Part shown: positions 32,534 to 42,119 of the stretch, piece by piece
How positions within the stretch are numbered: the first letter of the stretch is position 1
Layout: each line of letters begins with the position of its first letter
DNA from: Runella defluvii
Lineage (GTDB): Bacteria > Bacteroidota > Bacteroidia > Cytophagales > Spirosomataceae
Assembly: GCF_014195535.1 (NCBI RefSeq)
Contig: NZ_JACIBY010000004.1
Span: 471,945 to 535,944 of the forward strand
Reading direction: 5' to 3'
DNA: 64,000 nucleotides
The notes under the pieces: model-generated
What the model was told of the DNA's origin: nothing
Database searches by the model: none
Seen by the model: the letters and a program-made list of their open reading frames with translations, nothing else
Position numbers and translations under genes: made by a program

Positions 32534-34501
32534 TTACAAATTATACCCAATTTTTACCAACGTTCCTGTGTGGTTACTTTTTTTCAAATCGAATACTTCG
32601 ATGGCGAGTTGGTTGGGATAATTTCGGTTAAATAACTCAATGCGTCGTTGGGTAATTTCCATCCCGTGTGACTTCCGACGCATCGTAGAACGGTTTCGGA
32701 TTTCGGTCGCTTTTTTTAAGCCAATGCCGTTGTCTTCAATTTCAAACTCAAGCAGTTGCTCGCTTTTTTGGGTAATCCGAATCGCTAATTTTTTCTCGGG
32801 TTCGTCGCTGGGCATGAGTCCGTGCCAAATGGCATTTTCGACAAATGGCTGCAACAACAACGGGGGAATCATCACCGAAGCCGTGTCGATGCTGGAGGCA
32901 ACTTCTAAGCGGTAAGCAAAATCCTCGCCCAGTCGAGTGGCTTCAATCTCTAAATAATAATTGAGTGCGTTTAATTCCTCTTCGAGCGAAATGGCTTCTT
33001 CCCGCGAGTGCGATAAAATCATTCGAAGCAGTTTGGAGAATTTAGAAAGGTACTGGGTCGCTTTTTGTTCGTCGTTGGCAACAATCAGGTATTCTAAGGA
33101 ATTGAGGCTATTGAACAAAAAATGCGGGTTCATTTGCGACCGCAAGGCCAGCATTTCGGTTTCGGCAATGCGTTTTTCGTTGGCGACTTTGTTTTGAAGT
33201 TCTTGAAAGTAAGCGCGTTGACTTTCGGTTTTTTCTTTTTCGTTTAACCTGAAACGATGCGCAATGGCCAACGATAATACCAAGATTTCCATCACTACGG
33301 CAAACGAAAGTGTCAACAAATCATCGACGTTGGCGGGAAGTTTGACCCCTTCCAAAATAACCCGCCCCGCCCGCAACCACGCCAATAATCCAAAAAATCC
33401 CAAGACGACATTGGCCCAAATGACATACGGCACCATCGGAGAACGAACGCTGCGACGAATCCAAAAAAGGGTAAGGATGTAAATCGGGAAAGCCACAAAA
33501 CGCCCGCCCCAAAACGAAAATTGCTGAAAACCAAGGTCGTTGGTAAGCAACATCACCGTCAAATATAACCCTCCGTAGCCCATCAAGACAAAAGCCAGTC
33601 GTAAAAACCACTTTTTCATGTTGGGGTGGTTTTTGGACAAGTCGAGCAACTCCGTCATGAAAAAAAGGTACGCCCCAATTCCCCACCACAGCAATGATTC
33701 CATTAAGTGGGTTTTCAGCAATGGCCACTCGCCAAGTGTCTGACCCAGTGGGGTATAAGCGCGTGTTTTGAGCAAAGAAAATACGAAACTACACAAGACA
33801 TAGGCCCCGTAGTATGCATAAATTCGGTGGCGGTATTGATAGTAAAGCAAGGCTAAAAAAAGCGTAACCAACGCCAAAGCCCCTTGAATCCAGCTTCGGT
33901 ACTGAAACTCAGGCATATTGCGGCGATACTCATCGAGGATGCGCTCGGCATGGTATTCTGGTTTTTGGAATTGTAGCCCCCACGAGGGTTTGGGATTGGT
34001 AAAATGCGTCCAAAAAGGCAGTGCACCTTTTTCGTGGGCGATTCGGCTCACTATTGTAAAGGTAGCGCGAGCAGGAATGTTGAACGAGACATAGTTGTCC
34101 GAATAAGGCACCGCCCAAGCCGAAGTGGGAACCATAGTACCATTGGTCGTAGAATGCCACTGGCCGTGGTGGGCGTAAAAGAGCGTTACCCGTTGGTTGG
34201 CGTTGGTGAGATAAACGTAAAACGTCTGCGTCGTGTCGGTATCGTTGGTCAAGAAAAAGCGAAGCCAGTGCGAACGCTGGGCGAAACTGGGAGTTTTAGC
34301 CGTAAGCCGTTGCCAACGTTGAGGCTGTTGGAGCAAATGCTGAAGAGAATCTTTGTCGCTGTTGAGCAAACTGGTTGTGCAGTAGGCGATGTCATACAGC
34401 ATCGTACGGCCATTGATGTGGCTGACATAGAGGGTGTCGGATTTGCCCCAAAGTGGCAAGCCCACAACAAACAACACCCAAAACACAAACCGACGATACA
34501 T
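32534..34501 (-). CDS. LytS-type sensor histidine kinase with 7TMR-DISM region
   Basis: A 655-residue kinase. It has a signal peptide (MYRRFVFWVLFVVGLPLWG), an extracytoplasmic 7TMR-DISMED2-like domain (about 25-180; HWLRFFLTNDTDTTQTFYV), about seven transmembrane helices (210-420), a coiled coil, and a His_kinase domain with MNPHFLFNSLNSLEYLIVAN. The HATPase motif is VENAIWHGL with EIEDNGIGLK. The ATG at 34501 is preferred as it opens the signal peptide. It is the probable partner of the LytTR regulator at 30156-30911. No promoter was clearly recognised; the gene is divergent from the OmpA-like gene. Confidence 0.92.
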   Translation of the reverse strand: MYRRFVFWVLFVVGLPLWGKSDTLYVSHINGRTMLYDIAYCTTSLLNSDKDSLQHLLQQPQRWQRLTAKTPSFAQRSHWLRFFLTNDTDTTQTFYVYLTNANQRVTLFYAHHGQWHSTTNGTMVPTSAWAVPYSDNYVSFNIPARATFTIVSRIAHEKGALPFWTHFTNPKPSWGLQFQKPEYHAERILDEYRRNMPEFQYRSWIQGALALVTLFLALLYYQYRHRIYAYYGAYVLCSFVFSLLKTRAYTPLGQTLGEWPLLKTHLMESLLWWGIGAYLFFMTELLDLSKNHPNMKKWFLRLAFVLMGYGGLYLTVMLLTNDLGFQQFSFWGGRFVAFPIYILTLFWIRRSVRSPMVPYVIWANVVLGFFGLLAWLRAGRVILEGVKLPANVDDLLTLSFAVVMEILVLSLAIAHRFRLNEKEKTESQRAYFQELQNKVANEKRIAETEMLALRSQMNPHFLFNSLNSLEYLIVANDEQKATQYLSKFSKLLRMILSHSREEAISLEEELNALNYYLEIEATRLGEDFAYRLEVASSIDTASVMIPPLLLQPFVENAIWHGLMPSDEPEKKLAIRITQKSEQLLEFEIEDNGIGLKKATEIRNRSTMRRKSHGMEITQRRIELFNRNYPNQLAIEVFDLKKSNHTGTLVKIGYNL

Positions 34502-34754
34502 AGTGGCAGAGCGAATCAAATTATACCCTCAAAGAAAGACAAATTTTTTCCAATCTCCTTTTATCACTCTATGTAGGTAGGTTTTGAATTGATTAAGCCT
34601 CGGTCTGAATCAATGGGCGTTGAAAATTGAAATTATTGATTGAAATGGCGGTTTGATGGAGCGAAAATCGTGATGTATGAAATGAAGCCAAATGGTATAA
34701 AAGAGATTGCCCAACTTTGGTCTCATCAGATTTTTATTCAAACACATACACACT

Positions 34755-36161
34755 ATGGTAATCAACGTAGCTTTCAAGGTTCGAGGAATTGGCCTAAGTA
34801 GTTTTTTTGGAGCCATGTTGGCGGTTTCGGCCACGGCGCAAATTCGGGTAGAAGATCCCAAAAAAACAGCTGAACGAAGCGTAGAAGGACGGGTAAATAG
34901 CCGTATTGACCAAGGTATTAACAAAGGTCTTGATAAAGTTGAAGAGGGAATTGGGAATATCTTCAAAAAGAAAAATAAAGGAGAAAAAGACCAAAAAACG
35001 AATGGAAAGACCACAAAAGGCAACGACGAGCAGCCGCAGGAAGACACCAACGATGCGCAAGTAAACGAAACGTCGTCGAGTAGTAAATCAAGTTCTACAA
35101 AAGCCAATTCGCAAGGGGGAGCGGCGGCGGCTAAAGACGAACCCAAGAGCTTGAAGTCCTACTCCAAATTTGATTTTGTAGCGGGCGAAAAGATACTGGC
35201 CGTTGAGGATTTCTCCCAAGATGCCGTGGGCGATTTTCCTGCCAAATGGAACACCAATGCAGGAGGAGAAGTAGTAAATATTGATGGACAAGCAAACAAA
35301 TGGCTGAAAGCCAGCGATAAAGGTCTATTCTTTCCTGAGTTTGTCAAAGAACTCCCTGAAAACTTCACGGTGGAGTTTGACATGATGATTAGCGAAGATG
35401 TGTCTAATAATATGTCGGGTTTGATGATTTTTTTCCCCGAAATCAGTAAAAGGAAACCTACTTTCGATACGTATTTGAGTACAGACCCCCAAGTAGCATT
35501 TGATATTCATCCAGTGGCCAACGATGGAGGTAGTACGAGCCACGCATGGGTTTTTGATAAAAACAATGAGAAAGTTTTAGAAAATAATCTGCCTATTTCT
35601 TGGAAGCAAGGTGTAGCAAATAGAATCTCTATTTGGCGACAGAAAAATCGCATTAGATTGTATATCAATGAAGCCAAAGTCTGGGACTTACCCCGTGCTT
35701 TTGACCCCAGTTTGAAGTATTCGATGTTATTTGCCAACAACCTATTCGCAGGAGCTAACTTCATTACCAACCTCCGCGTAGCCGTGGGCGCTCCTGATAC
35801 CCGCTCCAAGCTCATCACCGAAGGAAAATTTAGCACGACGGGCATTTTGTTTGACGTCAATTCGGATAAAATCAAGCCCGAATCGTACGGTGTTTTAAAA
35901 GAACTTGGAACGGTATTGAAAGAAAATGCCACGGTCAAAGTCCGCATCATTGGTCATACTGATTCTGATGGCGAAGATGCCAAAAACTTAGACCTGTCGA
36001 AACGCCGAGCCGCATCGGTAAAAAATGCCCTTCAAACGGAGTTTGGAATTGAAGCCGCTCGCATGGAAACGGATGGCAAAGGCGAGTCGCAGCCCGTTGC
36101 GCCGAATACGACTTCCGAAGGAAAAGCGAATAACCGCCGCGTGGAGTTTGTCAAACTATAA
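34755..36161 (+). CDS. OmpA-like peptidoglycan-binding outer-membrane protein
   Basis: A 468-residue exported protein (signal peptide ending MLAVSATAQ). After a charged, Ser-rich linker (residues about 60-130, KKKNKGEKDQKTNGKTTKGN, SSSSKSSSTK), the middle section is a beta-sandwich (about 140-350; VEFDMMISEDVSNNMSGLMI). The C-terminal OmpA domain contains GILFDVNSDKIKPESYGVL, then GHTDSDGEDAKNLDLSKRRA with the peptidoglycan-contact Asp and Arg. It starts a run of eight co-directional genes for exported proteins and is probably their anchor in the cell wall. Confidence 0.85.
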   Translation: MVINVAFKVRGIGLSSFFGAMLAVSATAQIRVEDPKKTAERSVEGRVNSRIDQGINKGLDKVEEGIGNIFKKKNKGEKDQKTNGKTTKGNDEQPQEDTNDAQVNETSSSSKSSSTKANSQGGAAAAKDEPKSLKSYSKFDFVAGEKILAVEDFSQDAVGDFPAKWNTNAGGEVVNIDGQANKWLKASDKGLFFPEFVKELPENFTVEFDMMISEDVSNNMSGLMIFFPEISKRKPTFDTYLSTDPQVAFDIHPVANDGGSTSHAWVFDKNNEKVLENNLPISWKQGVANRISIWRQKNRIRLYINEAKVWDLPRAFDPSLKYSMLFANNLFAGANFITNLRVAVGAPDTRSKLITEGKFSTTGILFDVNSDKIKPESYGVLKELGTVLKENATVKVRIIGHTDSDGEDAKNLDLSKRRAASVKNALQTEFGIEAARMETDGKGESQPVAPNTTSEGKANNRRVEFVKL

Positions 36162-36173
36162 CCATTCAGCGCC

Positions 36174-36863
36174 ATGAAAACACGCAACAAAATAGCTCTA
36201 CTACTTACCGTTACTTTAGCGTTAGGGATGCAGCTTCGTGCCCAAGTGACGATTGCGTACTGTAAGTTGGGGGGAGGTTGTAAGTTTTACCAAACCCAAT
36301 ACACCTACGCCCAGCTCGATGGAATGTTTAATTACTTGGGAACTTTTGAGAAGGACAAAGGCACGTTGGTTTTTTTCAAAAATAAGCAAAATCAGGATGT
36401 ACATTATCCCGATACAAAACGTAATTTGAAGGAGTTGCACGCGTATTTTGGAGGAAAAGGAGAGCCTCCTGTGGCCAAGGGTGGAACCGTTCCGTTTGAG
36501 GCTGTGATTCAGCCCGAAGATGGGAATTGGGTGGCCATTACCGAACCCGCTGTTACTAAGAACTGCTCCCCTCAACTCGCGACCCAGCTAAAAAGTACCG
36601 TAGGACTAAAAAGTGGGAATAAAACATTTAAAAAACCTTTTACGCCCGAGGACTTATTGCCACCCAAAACACCTTGGGTTACTAATGCCCCTAATAGCTA
36701 CAAGGCAATTATTTTGCCCGAAACGAAGCCAACGATTAAAAGTGTTTATGATTTTGAGGTAGTCACTACCAAAGAAATCAAAGGAGCACTCCACGTATCG
36801 TTTCAGATACCGACCCAAGCTGCCTGCGAAGTAACAACGAACTTTACGTTTAAGCGTAAGTAA
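36174..36863 (+). CDS. Exported protein of unknown family
   Basis: A 229-residue protein with signal peptide MKTRNKIALLLTVTLALGMQLRAQ. The mature part contains Cys residues in YCKLGGGCKFY and near CSPQLATQL and ACEVTTNFTFKRK. No domain was recognised. It is 13 bp after the OmpA-like gene and 15 bp before the next, so it belongs to the same operon. Function unknown. Confidence 0.65.
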   Translation: MKTRNKIALLLTVTLALGMQLRAQVTIAYCKLGGGCKFYQTQYTYAQLDGMFNYLGTFEKDKGTLVFFKNKQNQDVHYPDTKRNLKELHAYFGGKGEPPVAKGGTVPFEAVIQPEDGNWVAITEPAVTKNCSPQLATQLKSTVGLKSGNKTFKKPFTPEDLLPPKTPWVTNAPNSYKAIILPETKPTIKSVYDFEVVTTKEIKGALHVSFQIPTQAACEVTTNFTFKRK

Positions 36864-36877
36864 ACGGCTTATAGTCA

Positions 36878-37819
36878 ATGAAAAATAGAAACAAAAGTGT
36901 TGGCATTTTTGCGGTAGTTCGTTGTTTTTGGGTGGGGTGTTTTTTCTTTTTTTTAGGAGAAATTGGCTACGCCCAAAGCGTCGTCATTAGCCCCTCTAAA
37001 AGCACATTTCTTCACAATAGCACGTCGGATTCCGTTGTCATTCGCGGAAAAAGCTCCGTGCCTTTGACCCTACAAAGTGATCAGAGTTTCATCATGTTAC
37101 CACTATATACCAAAAACAACACGTTTGTCGGCGGGATGTATGGGTTAGATAAGCAATTGAAAATTTGGGGGTATGAAGGGTTGGAGTTTCAGATTGACGA
37201 TATTCCAGCGGCTCACTTTGAATTTGGGAGCTTCTTTGTGGGAGAATCTGGGAAGTCGAAAGCGGCATTGGACGTAGAAGGAACCAATGGAATAGGAACC
37301 ATCCGCTCCAGAGAGCTTGATTTTAACCAAGTGTCTGATAGCGAACGGCGTCCTGTGTTTGCCGACAAAGATGGGATTCTGCGCGTCTCCAATACGTCAA
37401 ACTACTACCAGAGTTACAATTTTAGCAGCGTACAAGCACAGGACTGGGACGACCAACTCCGCAAAGGAAGTGGCTACGCGTGGTTTAATTCGACAAACGC
37501 TGGAAAAACCATGTATTTGCCTGTAAACCTGCCTGATGGCGTCGTGATTACCAACGTAAGAATGTACGTGCTGGACAATTCAGCCTCCAATATCTCTTTT
37601 GTGTTTAGTAAAAACACGCACACGACCAATGCGTTTACAACCATCGCAACGGCACAGACTTCTACGAACGTAGCCGCGATAGGAAGTGTGGCCGCGTCGG
37701 TGACAGAAACGGTGGACAATCAGAACAACTCGTATTATGTCAATATCTCGTCGGTTGGAAACTGGACGGGAGACACACTCAGATTTCACAGCCTTGTCAT
37801 TACGTATCAGCACCGATAA
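36878..37819 (+). CDS. Secreted beta-rich protein of unknown family
   Basis: A 313-residue protein with a signal peptide (VGCFFFFLGEIGYAQ). It is rich in Ser, Thr and Asn and in beta-like segments (NSTSDSVVIRGKSSVPLTLQ; ALDVEGTNGIGTIRSREL). The C-terminal region (YAWFNSTNAGKTMYLPVNLP; NWTGDTLRFHSLVITYQHR) looks like a small beta-sandwich. It resembles short tail or adhesin-type surface proteins. It lies in the operon of exported proteins; no enzyme motif is seen. Confidence 0.62.
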   Translation: MKNRNKSVGIFAVVRCFWVGCFFFFLGEIGYAQSVVISPSKSTFLHNSTSDSVVIRGKSSVPLTLQSDQSFIMLPLYTKNNTFVGGMYGLDKQLKIWGYEGLEFQIDDIPAAHFEFGSFFVGESGKSKAALDVEGTNGIGTIRSRELDFNQVSDSERRPVFADKDGILRVSNTSNYYQSYNFSSVQAQDWDDQLRKGSGYAWFNSTNAGKTMYLPVNLPDGVVITNVRMYVLDNSASNISFVFSKNTHTTNAFTTIATAQTSTNVAAIGSVAASVTETVDNQNNSYYVNISSVGNWTGDTLRFHSLVITYQHR

Positions 37820-37851
37820 TCCATTTCTATACTAACATAATTCAAAATGCT

Positions 37852-38115
37852 ATGAAAAAACTCATTGTTTTCTTCTGTTTGTTGGCAGTGTTGTCCTGTA
37901 AAAAAGGGGCTTTAGACCCAACGGGTACTAGCTGCGAAAAAGCCTCTGCCGAGTATGAAAAGGTACTCACCGCCTGGTCGCAAGACATTAACAACAAAAC
38001 AAAATGCGAAGCTGTCAAAAAATCGTTGAGCGACATTATTCGGTCGTGTAGCGTTTACACAGCCGCCCAACGAAAAGTGTATGAAGACCAAATCAAAGAC
38101 ATTGACTGCGAATAA
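37852..38115 (+). CDS. Small lipoprotein
   Basis: An 87-residue lipoprotein: MKKLIVFFCLLAVLSC with a clean lipobox. The mature part holds three further Cys (TSCEKASAEYEKV, TKCEAVKKSL, IIRSCSVY) and ends DIDCE, so disulfides are likely. It is separated by 3 bp from the next gene. Function unknown. Confidence 0.65.
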   Translation: MKKLIVFFCLLAVLSCKKGALDPTGTSCEKASAEYEKVLTAWSQDINNKTKCEAVKKSLSDIIRSCSVYTAAQRKVYEDQIKDIDCE

Positions 38116-38118
38116 ACC

Positions 38119-38871
38119 ATGAAATCATTCATTCTTCTGCCTGCTATTGCAGCTTTTGCCATCACAGCGTGCAACAACACCACGGCCAACAGCACCGAAA
38201 AAAGTACCACTGAAGTAGAAAAAACGGAAGCTGTTTCAACTTCAGGAAATGCCGACTGCCTCAAATCACACGCTGATAAAGGGACGCTCGACCAACTGCT
38301 GCCGCTTGATGTTATTAAAAAACATTACGATGTTCCTGCGCAGGCCAAGAAAAATTATAGCTACCGCTCAGAGGCCAAAAAGCACGACAAAGACACCTAC
38401 GAATACACGTGGGATAGCGATAGGGTGCGGAAAATGACGATTTCGGGCCGTGAAATTGAATATCCTTCGTCCAATCGAATAGGACTCAGATGGGTAGGAA
38501 GTGACTTGTTTACAATCATGGGAAAACCGACTCCTTTGGAAAATTTCAAGGCTTTTTATCGAAACACCACTGCCGCCGAAAAAGAGGCCGCTTTCAAAAA
38601 AGCGGGAGAGTCGATGAAAGAAAAAGGCTACGATGCCAAAACCACCGAAACCGCCACGAAGATGGCCAAAGACTTATCGGGTGATGACATCACGTTTAAA
38701 GAAATTGCTGGGATAGGAGATGCGGCCTCGTGGCGCATCAAAGAAAAAGAACTGACGGTTTTGGTGGGTAAAATTACCTTTCAAGTGAGCGTGGAAATCA
38801 GTAATAATGACAACGAAAACATCGAATTGGCAAAAAAACTGGCCGCCGAAGTGCTGGCTAAGTGTAAATGA
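38119..38871 (+). CDS. Lipoprotein of unknown function
   Basis: A 250-residue protein with lipobox AFAITAC. A Ser/Thr/Glu linker leads to a mixed alpha/beta domain (DQLLPLDVIKKHYDVPAQ; YEYTWDSDRVRKMTI; GDDITFKEIAGIGDAASWRI; ITFQVSVEISNNDNENIELA, then KKLAAEVLAKC). No catalytic motif was seen. It is translationally close (3 bp) to the small lipoprotein before it. Confidence 0.65.
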   Translation: MKSFILLPAIAAFAITACNNTTANSTEKSTTEVEKTEAVSTSGNADCLKSHADKGTLDQLLPLDVIKKHYDVPAQAKKNYSYRSEAKKHDKDTYEYTWDSDRVRKMTISGREIEYPSSNRIGLRWVGSDLFTIMGKPTPLENFKAFYRNTTAAEKEAAFKKAGESMKEKGYDAKTTETATKMAKDLSGDDITFKEIAGIGDAASWRIKEKELTVLVGKITFQVSVEISNNDNENIELAKKLAAEVLAKCK

Positions 38872-38902
38872 TTTTTTTAACATTCTCCAAAAACCACACA
38901 AA

Positions 38903-39385
38903 ATGAAAACAAATCTTAAATCTATTGTCTCACTGGTAGCCTTAGTGGTGCTGGTAAGTGCTTGTAAATTAGGGACGTCGAAAGAAGATGACCCAACGCC
39001 ATCGGGCGGCTCCAACTCTTTTGCTGCGACAGTGGATGGCAAAAGCTGGAAAGCCAACGCTGCGAGTGGAGGCATTGCAGTCGTCGGAGGGTTGCTAACC
39101 ATCGCTGGAAAAATAGACGATGCCAACGAAATTTCCATTCAGATGGTGGGGAAAGACATCCAAACGGGAGTAGATTATTTGTTTGAAATTCCTGCCAATG
39201 AAACCAACAAAAACGCCAATCTGATTTACAAAAGACAGAATAGTCCGCTGTTTGCTAAAAGTGGGAAAGTACGCTTCTCGACGTTTACCAACAAAAAAAT
39301 TGAAGGAACATTTGACGCCCAAGTGACGGATTATATCAATGCAAATGCAGAAATACAGTCGGGCACGTTTGTAATCAATTTATAA
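38903..39385 (+). CDS. Small lipoprotein with beta-sandwich-like body
   Basis: A 160-residue lipoprotein starting MKTNLKSIVSLVALVVLVSAC. The body (SFAATVDGKSWKANAASG, then LTIAGKIDDANEISIQMVG) resembles DUF6252-type Bacteroidota proteins. The ATG at 38903 is used since the longer frame from 38807 overlaps the preceding gene and has no signal sequence. Confidence 0.68.
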   Translation: MKTNLKSIVSLVALVVLVSACKLGTSKEDDPTPSGGSNSFAATVDGKSWKANAASGGIAVVGGLLTIAGKIDDANEISIQMVGKDIQTGVDYLFEIPANETNKNANLIYKRQNSPLFAKSGKVRFSTFTNKKIEGTFDAQVTDYINANAEIQSGTFVINL

Positions 39386-39416
39386 ATAAAGGCTGCGAAA
39401 AACTCCGATAAAAGTC

Positions 39417-42119
39417 ATGAAATCAAAACAGCTCGCTTGGTTATTAATCGTGTTTTTGGGGCTTTCTGTTGAGGTTTTGGCGCAGCAAAAACCGTCGAAG
39501 CAACAACAGGCCGAACTTGATAAAGCGGTCAAAGAAGCCGAAGCCGAAATGGCTAAGCTCAAAGATCCTGCGTACATCAATAAAATGTTCGATGAGCAAA
39601 TCAAAGAACTCAAAGCCAAGGGACATGCCACGCCTGAGTTGTTGAGGGAATTGGAAAAAGCGCGGGCTGAAATGCTTAAAATGGCCAAGGGGGGCGGAGC
39701 ACCTGCACCCGCCCAACCCGAAGAACTAAGCGAACCAACCGAAACAGTTGCCCCCGCACCTAAGTCAGTAGAACAGCCCGTGCCAACCAATTTTGATGAA
39801 GTGGAAAGCCCGTATTCTAAAGTTCCTTCGTCGTTTCAGTTTTATCGGGAAAGCGAAGTGACGATTGAAACCTTTGCGGCTTTTATGCAGAAAAAATACG
39901 GAGTTCAAGTACGAAAACAAAAGACGGTTGTACTCCCAACGGGTTCAAAAATCACCACATTTCAGCAGTTTATCGAAGATTACCCCGTTTTTGGTGCTTA
40001 TTTTAAAGTAAGACACGAATCAAACGGCAAAGCCCTTTTTGCTTCGGGCGATGCTTTTGATAAAACGCGTTGGCCTGAGCTTACGGGAAAAATGATTAAT
40101 GAAAATCAAATTTTTCAAAAGCTACCCAAAGAGTCCAAAATTACGGCTCCTATTTACGAAAGTTTAATCATTGTCCCTGAGCGTCTGAACGTAGCTACCC
40201 AAAAGTTGCGCCTTGCGCACCAAATTATTGCAGGTAAAACGAGGTACTATTTGGATGCATATCGAGGGGATGTCGTACGGAGTGAGTCGCTCATTTTAGA
40301 ATGCCTTGATTCACACATTCCCGTTCGTAAAGAGGATAAAAAACCGACGATTACGACGATGCAAACGTTCCATTATGGGCCTCAAAACATCGAAATTCAC
40401 GTCAATAACGATTCTGCTAAATATATATTGGTATCACACAAGGAACCTTTTGTGTCAGTGTATGATACGGCCAAATGGGTTGTCAACTATCCTACTACCC
40501 AATGGACTGATCCGCGCCTCACCAAAGAAGGGCTTGCTGATGCGGCTTTTGCGGGGAAAAAAACAATAGATTACTACAAAACGCAACTAGGACGTAACAG
40601 TTTTGATGACCAAGGCTCTATGCTTGTATTACGTCGGGCTTACGATGAGGATGGCAATTTAAGGGAAGGTGCTTTTTGGGAAGTTGAGAAAAATCGTATC
40701 GGTTTTGGAAATTATGTAGATAAACCCTTGGTAACGTTGGAGGTGATTGGACATGAGTTTACCCATGGGGTTATACGCTCGGGAGTGGCCGATTTTATCA
40801 GTGAAGGAGAGTCTGGATCGCTCAATGAAGCCGTTGCTGATATGCTGGGGATTGCCATCAAACATTGGGGATATCCCGCTACGCCTGATTGGGTGATTGC
40901 GCCGTATGTCTTGCCCAATGGTATCCGAAACCTAAAATGGCCTAAAACAACCTTTCAAAGCAGAACATCTCTCCCGCACCCTGATACCTACGAAGGGAAG
41001 TATTGGCAAGATACGAATGGCTGTATAGCAGACAAAAAAAATGGTAATTGCTGGGTTCATAACAACAGCACGGTTGCGTCGCATTGGTTTTATCTGTTGT
41101 CGGAAGGGGGAAAAGGGACCAACGACCACAATCAAATGTATAACATTGAAAAAGGGATTGGTATCCAAAAAGCAGCCAAATTGGTGTATCAAACGCTTTT
41201 TAGCCTGACGCCCTACACCAACTTTGAACGTTTTGCAGAAGCCACCGTCAAAACGGCCGAACAGATGTTTGGGAAGTGCGCTACCGAAACCCACCGCGTC
41301 AAACACGCTTGGTATGCCGTGGGCGTATTTGAGGATGCCCCCGCCCGTTGCATGGATTTGACCTTTGACTGGACCTACGACCCCGAGCCCGACAAAGCCA
41401 TTCGGTTTTATGTCAAAGGCGATAGCATCGTGTCGGTAGTGCGAACGGAAGACGGCTGGGTGAAAACGTATGCGGAGCGAAATAGCGCGTTTATGCACGT
41501 TGTGTCGAAAGATGAGGAAGGGGTGAAAAACCTGACACTTCCTAAAAACTGGGCGGGAACGATTTATAACAAAATGGAAGAAATTGAGCCAGTGATGGAT
41601 CAAATGAATGAAGAGGCACTTGAAAAAGCAAAGGCCGAACTTCGTAATCCAGCCACACCGCCCGAACGGAAAGCGGAGTTAAAAGAAGTGATTCCCCAAG
41701 TGGAAAAATACCTAGCAGAAGGTCGCAAAGCAGCCAACGAAACCAAGAAAAACCTCAAAGAATTGAGCGATGGTACTCACCTGACTAGCGAAGCGGCATT
41801 TTGGGGAGGGCGAAAAGGAAAGCGAGAATTTGACAAAGAAAATATCAAAGGTTCTTACCTCTACCAAGGCAAGTATGTAGCAAAACGCTACGTGCTCAAA
41901 GGAGGAATCAGTTGGGAATCCACCACCGAGATTCCCTTACGGTATTCTGATTTAGGGCTGTTTGTGCCGCTCAACACGGGCCAATTGCGCATGGGCGTGG
42001 ACCATTTTATGAGGGGTTTTCCGCTCAAAATGTTTGGAGGAATAAGTGTCCGAAATATCAAAGAAACCATCCCCGCCAATTTTAACGCTTTGTTCTCCCC
42101 AAGCCCTGTATTTAACTGA
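39417..42119 (+). CDS. Large secreted M4-type metallopeptidase
   Basis: A 900-residue protein. After the signal peptide (MKSKQLAWLLIVFLGLSVEVLAQ) comes a coiled-coil, Ala/Glu/Lys-rich stretch (25-110), an FTP/PepSY-like propeptide (140-300), and an M4 catalytic domain. Zinc-site residues are visible as His446-Glu447-His450 (GHEFTHGV) and Glu471 (LNEAVADMLG); the catalytic His is in CWVHNNSTVASHWF (His548). The last about 250 residues form an extra charged domain (ETKKNLKELSDGTHLTSEA, NTGQLRMGVDHFMRGFPLK) not seen in thermolysins. Its stop overlaps the next start by one base. It is the one obvious enzyme in the exported-protein cassette. Confidence 0.85.
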   Translation: MKSKQLAWLLIVFLGLSVEVLAQQKPSKQQQAELDKAVKEAEAEMAKLKDPAYINKMFDEQIKELKAKGHATPELLRELEKARAEMLKMAKGGGAPAPAQPEELSEPTETVAPAPKSVEQPVPTNFDEVESPYSKVPSSFQFYRESEVTIETFAAFMQKKYGVQVRKQKTVVLPTGSKITTFQQFIEDYPVFGAYFKVRHESNGKALFASGDAFDKTRWPELTGKMINENQIFQKLPKESKITAPIYESLIIVPERLNVATQKLRLAHQIIAGKTRYYLDAYRGDVVRSESLILECLDSHIPVRKEDKKPTITTMQTFHYGPQNIEIHVNNDSAKYILVSHKEPFVSVYDTAKWVVNYPTTQWTDPRLTKEGLADAAFAGKKTIDYYKTQLGRNSFDDQGSMLVLRRAYDEDGNLREGAFWEVEKNRIGFGNYVDKPLVTLEVIGHEFTHGVIRSGVADFISEGESGSLNEAVADMLGIAIKHWGYPATPDWVIAPYVLPNGIRNLKWPKTTFQSRTSLPHPDTYEGKYWQDTNGCIADKKNGNCWVHNNSTVASHWFYLLSEGGKGTNDHNQMYNIEKGIGIQKAAKLVYQTLFSLTPYTNFERFAEATVKTAEQMFGKCATETHRVKHAWYAVGVFEDAPARCMDLTFDWTYDPEPDKAIRFYVKGDSIVSVVRTEDGWVKTYAERNSAFMHVVSKDEEGVKNLTLPKNWAGTIYNKMEEIEPVMDQMNEEALEKAKAELRNPATPPERKAELKEVIPQVEKYLAEGRKAANETKKNLKELSDGTHLTSEAAFWGGRKGKREFDKENIKGSYLYQGKYVAKRYVLKGGISWESTTEIPLRYSDLGLFVPLNTGQLRMGVDHFMRGFPLKMFGGISVRNIKETIPANFNALFSPSPVFN

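Noticed and set aside
40932-41603. Long minus-strand ORF in the metallopeptidase gene
   Set aside because: The plus-strand frame has zinc-site motifs and spans 900 codons; the antisense frame has no recognisable features.
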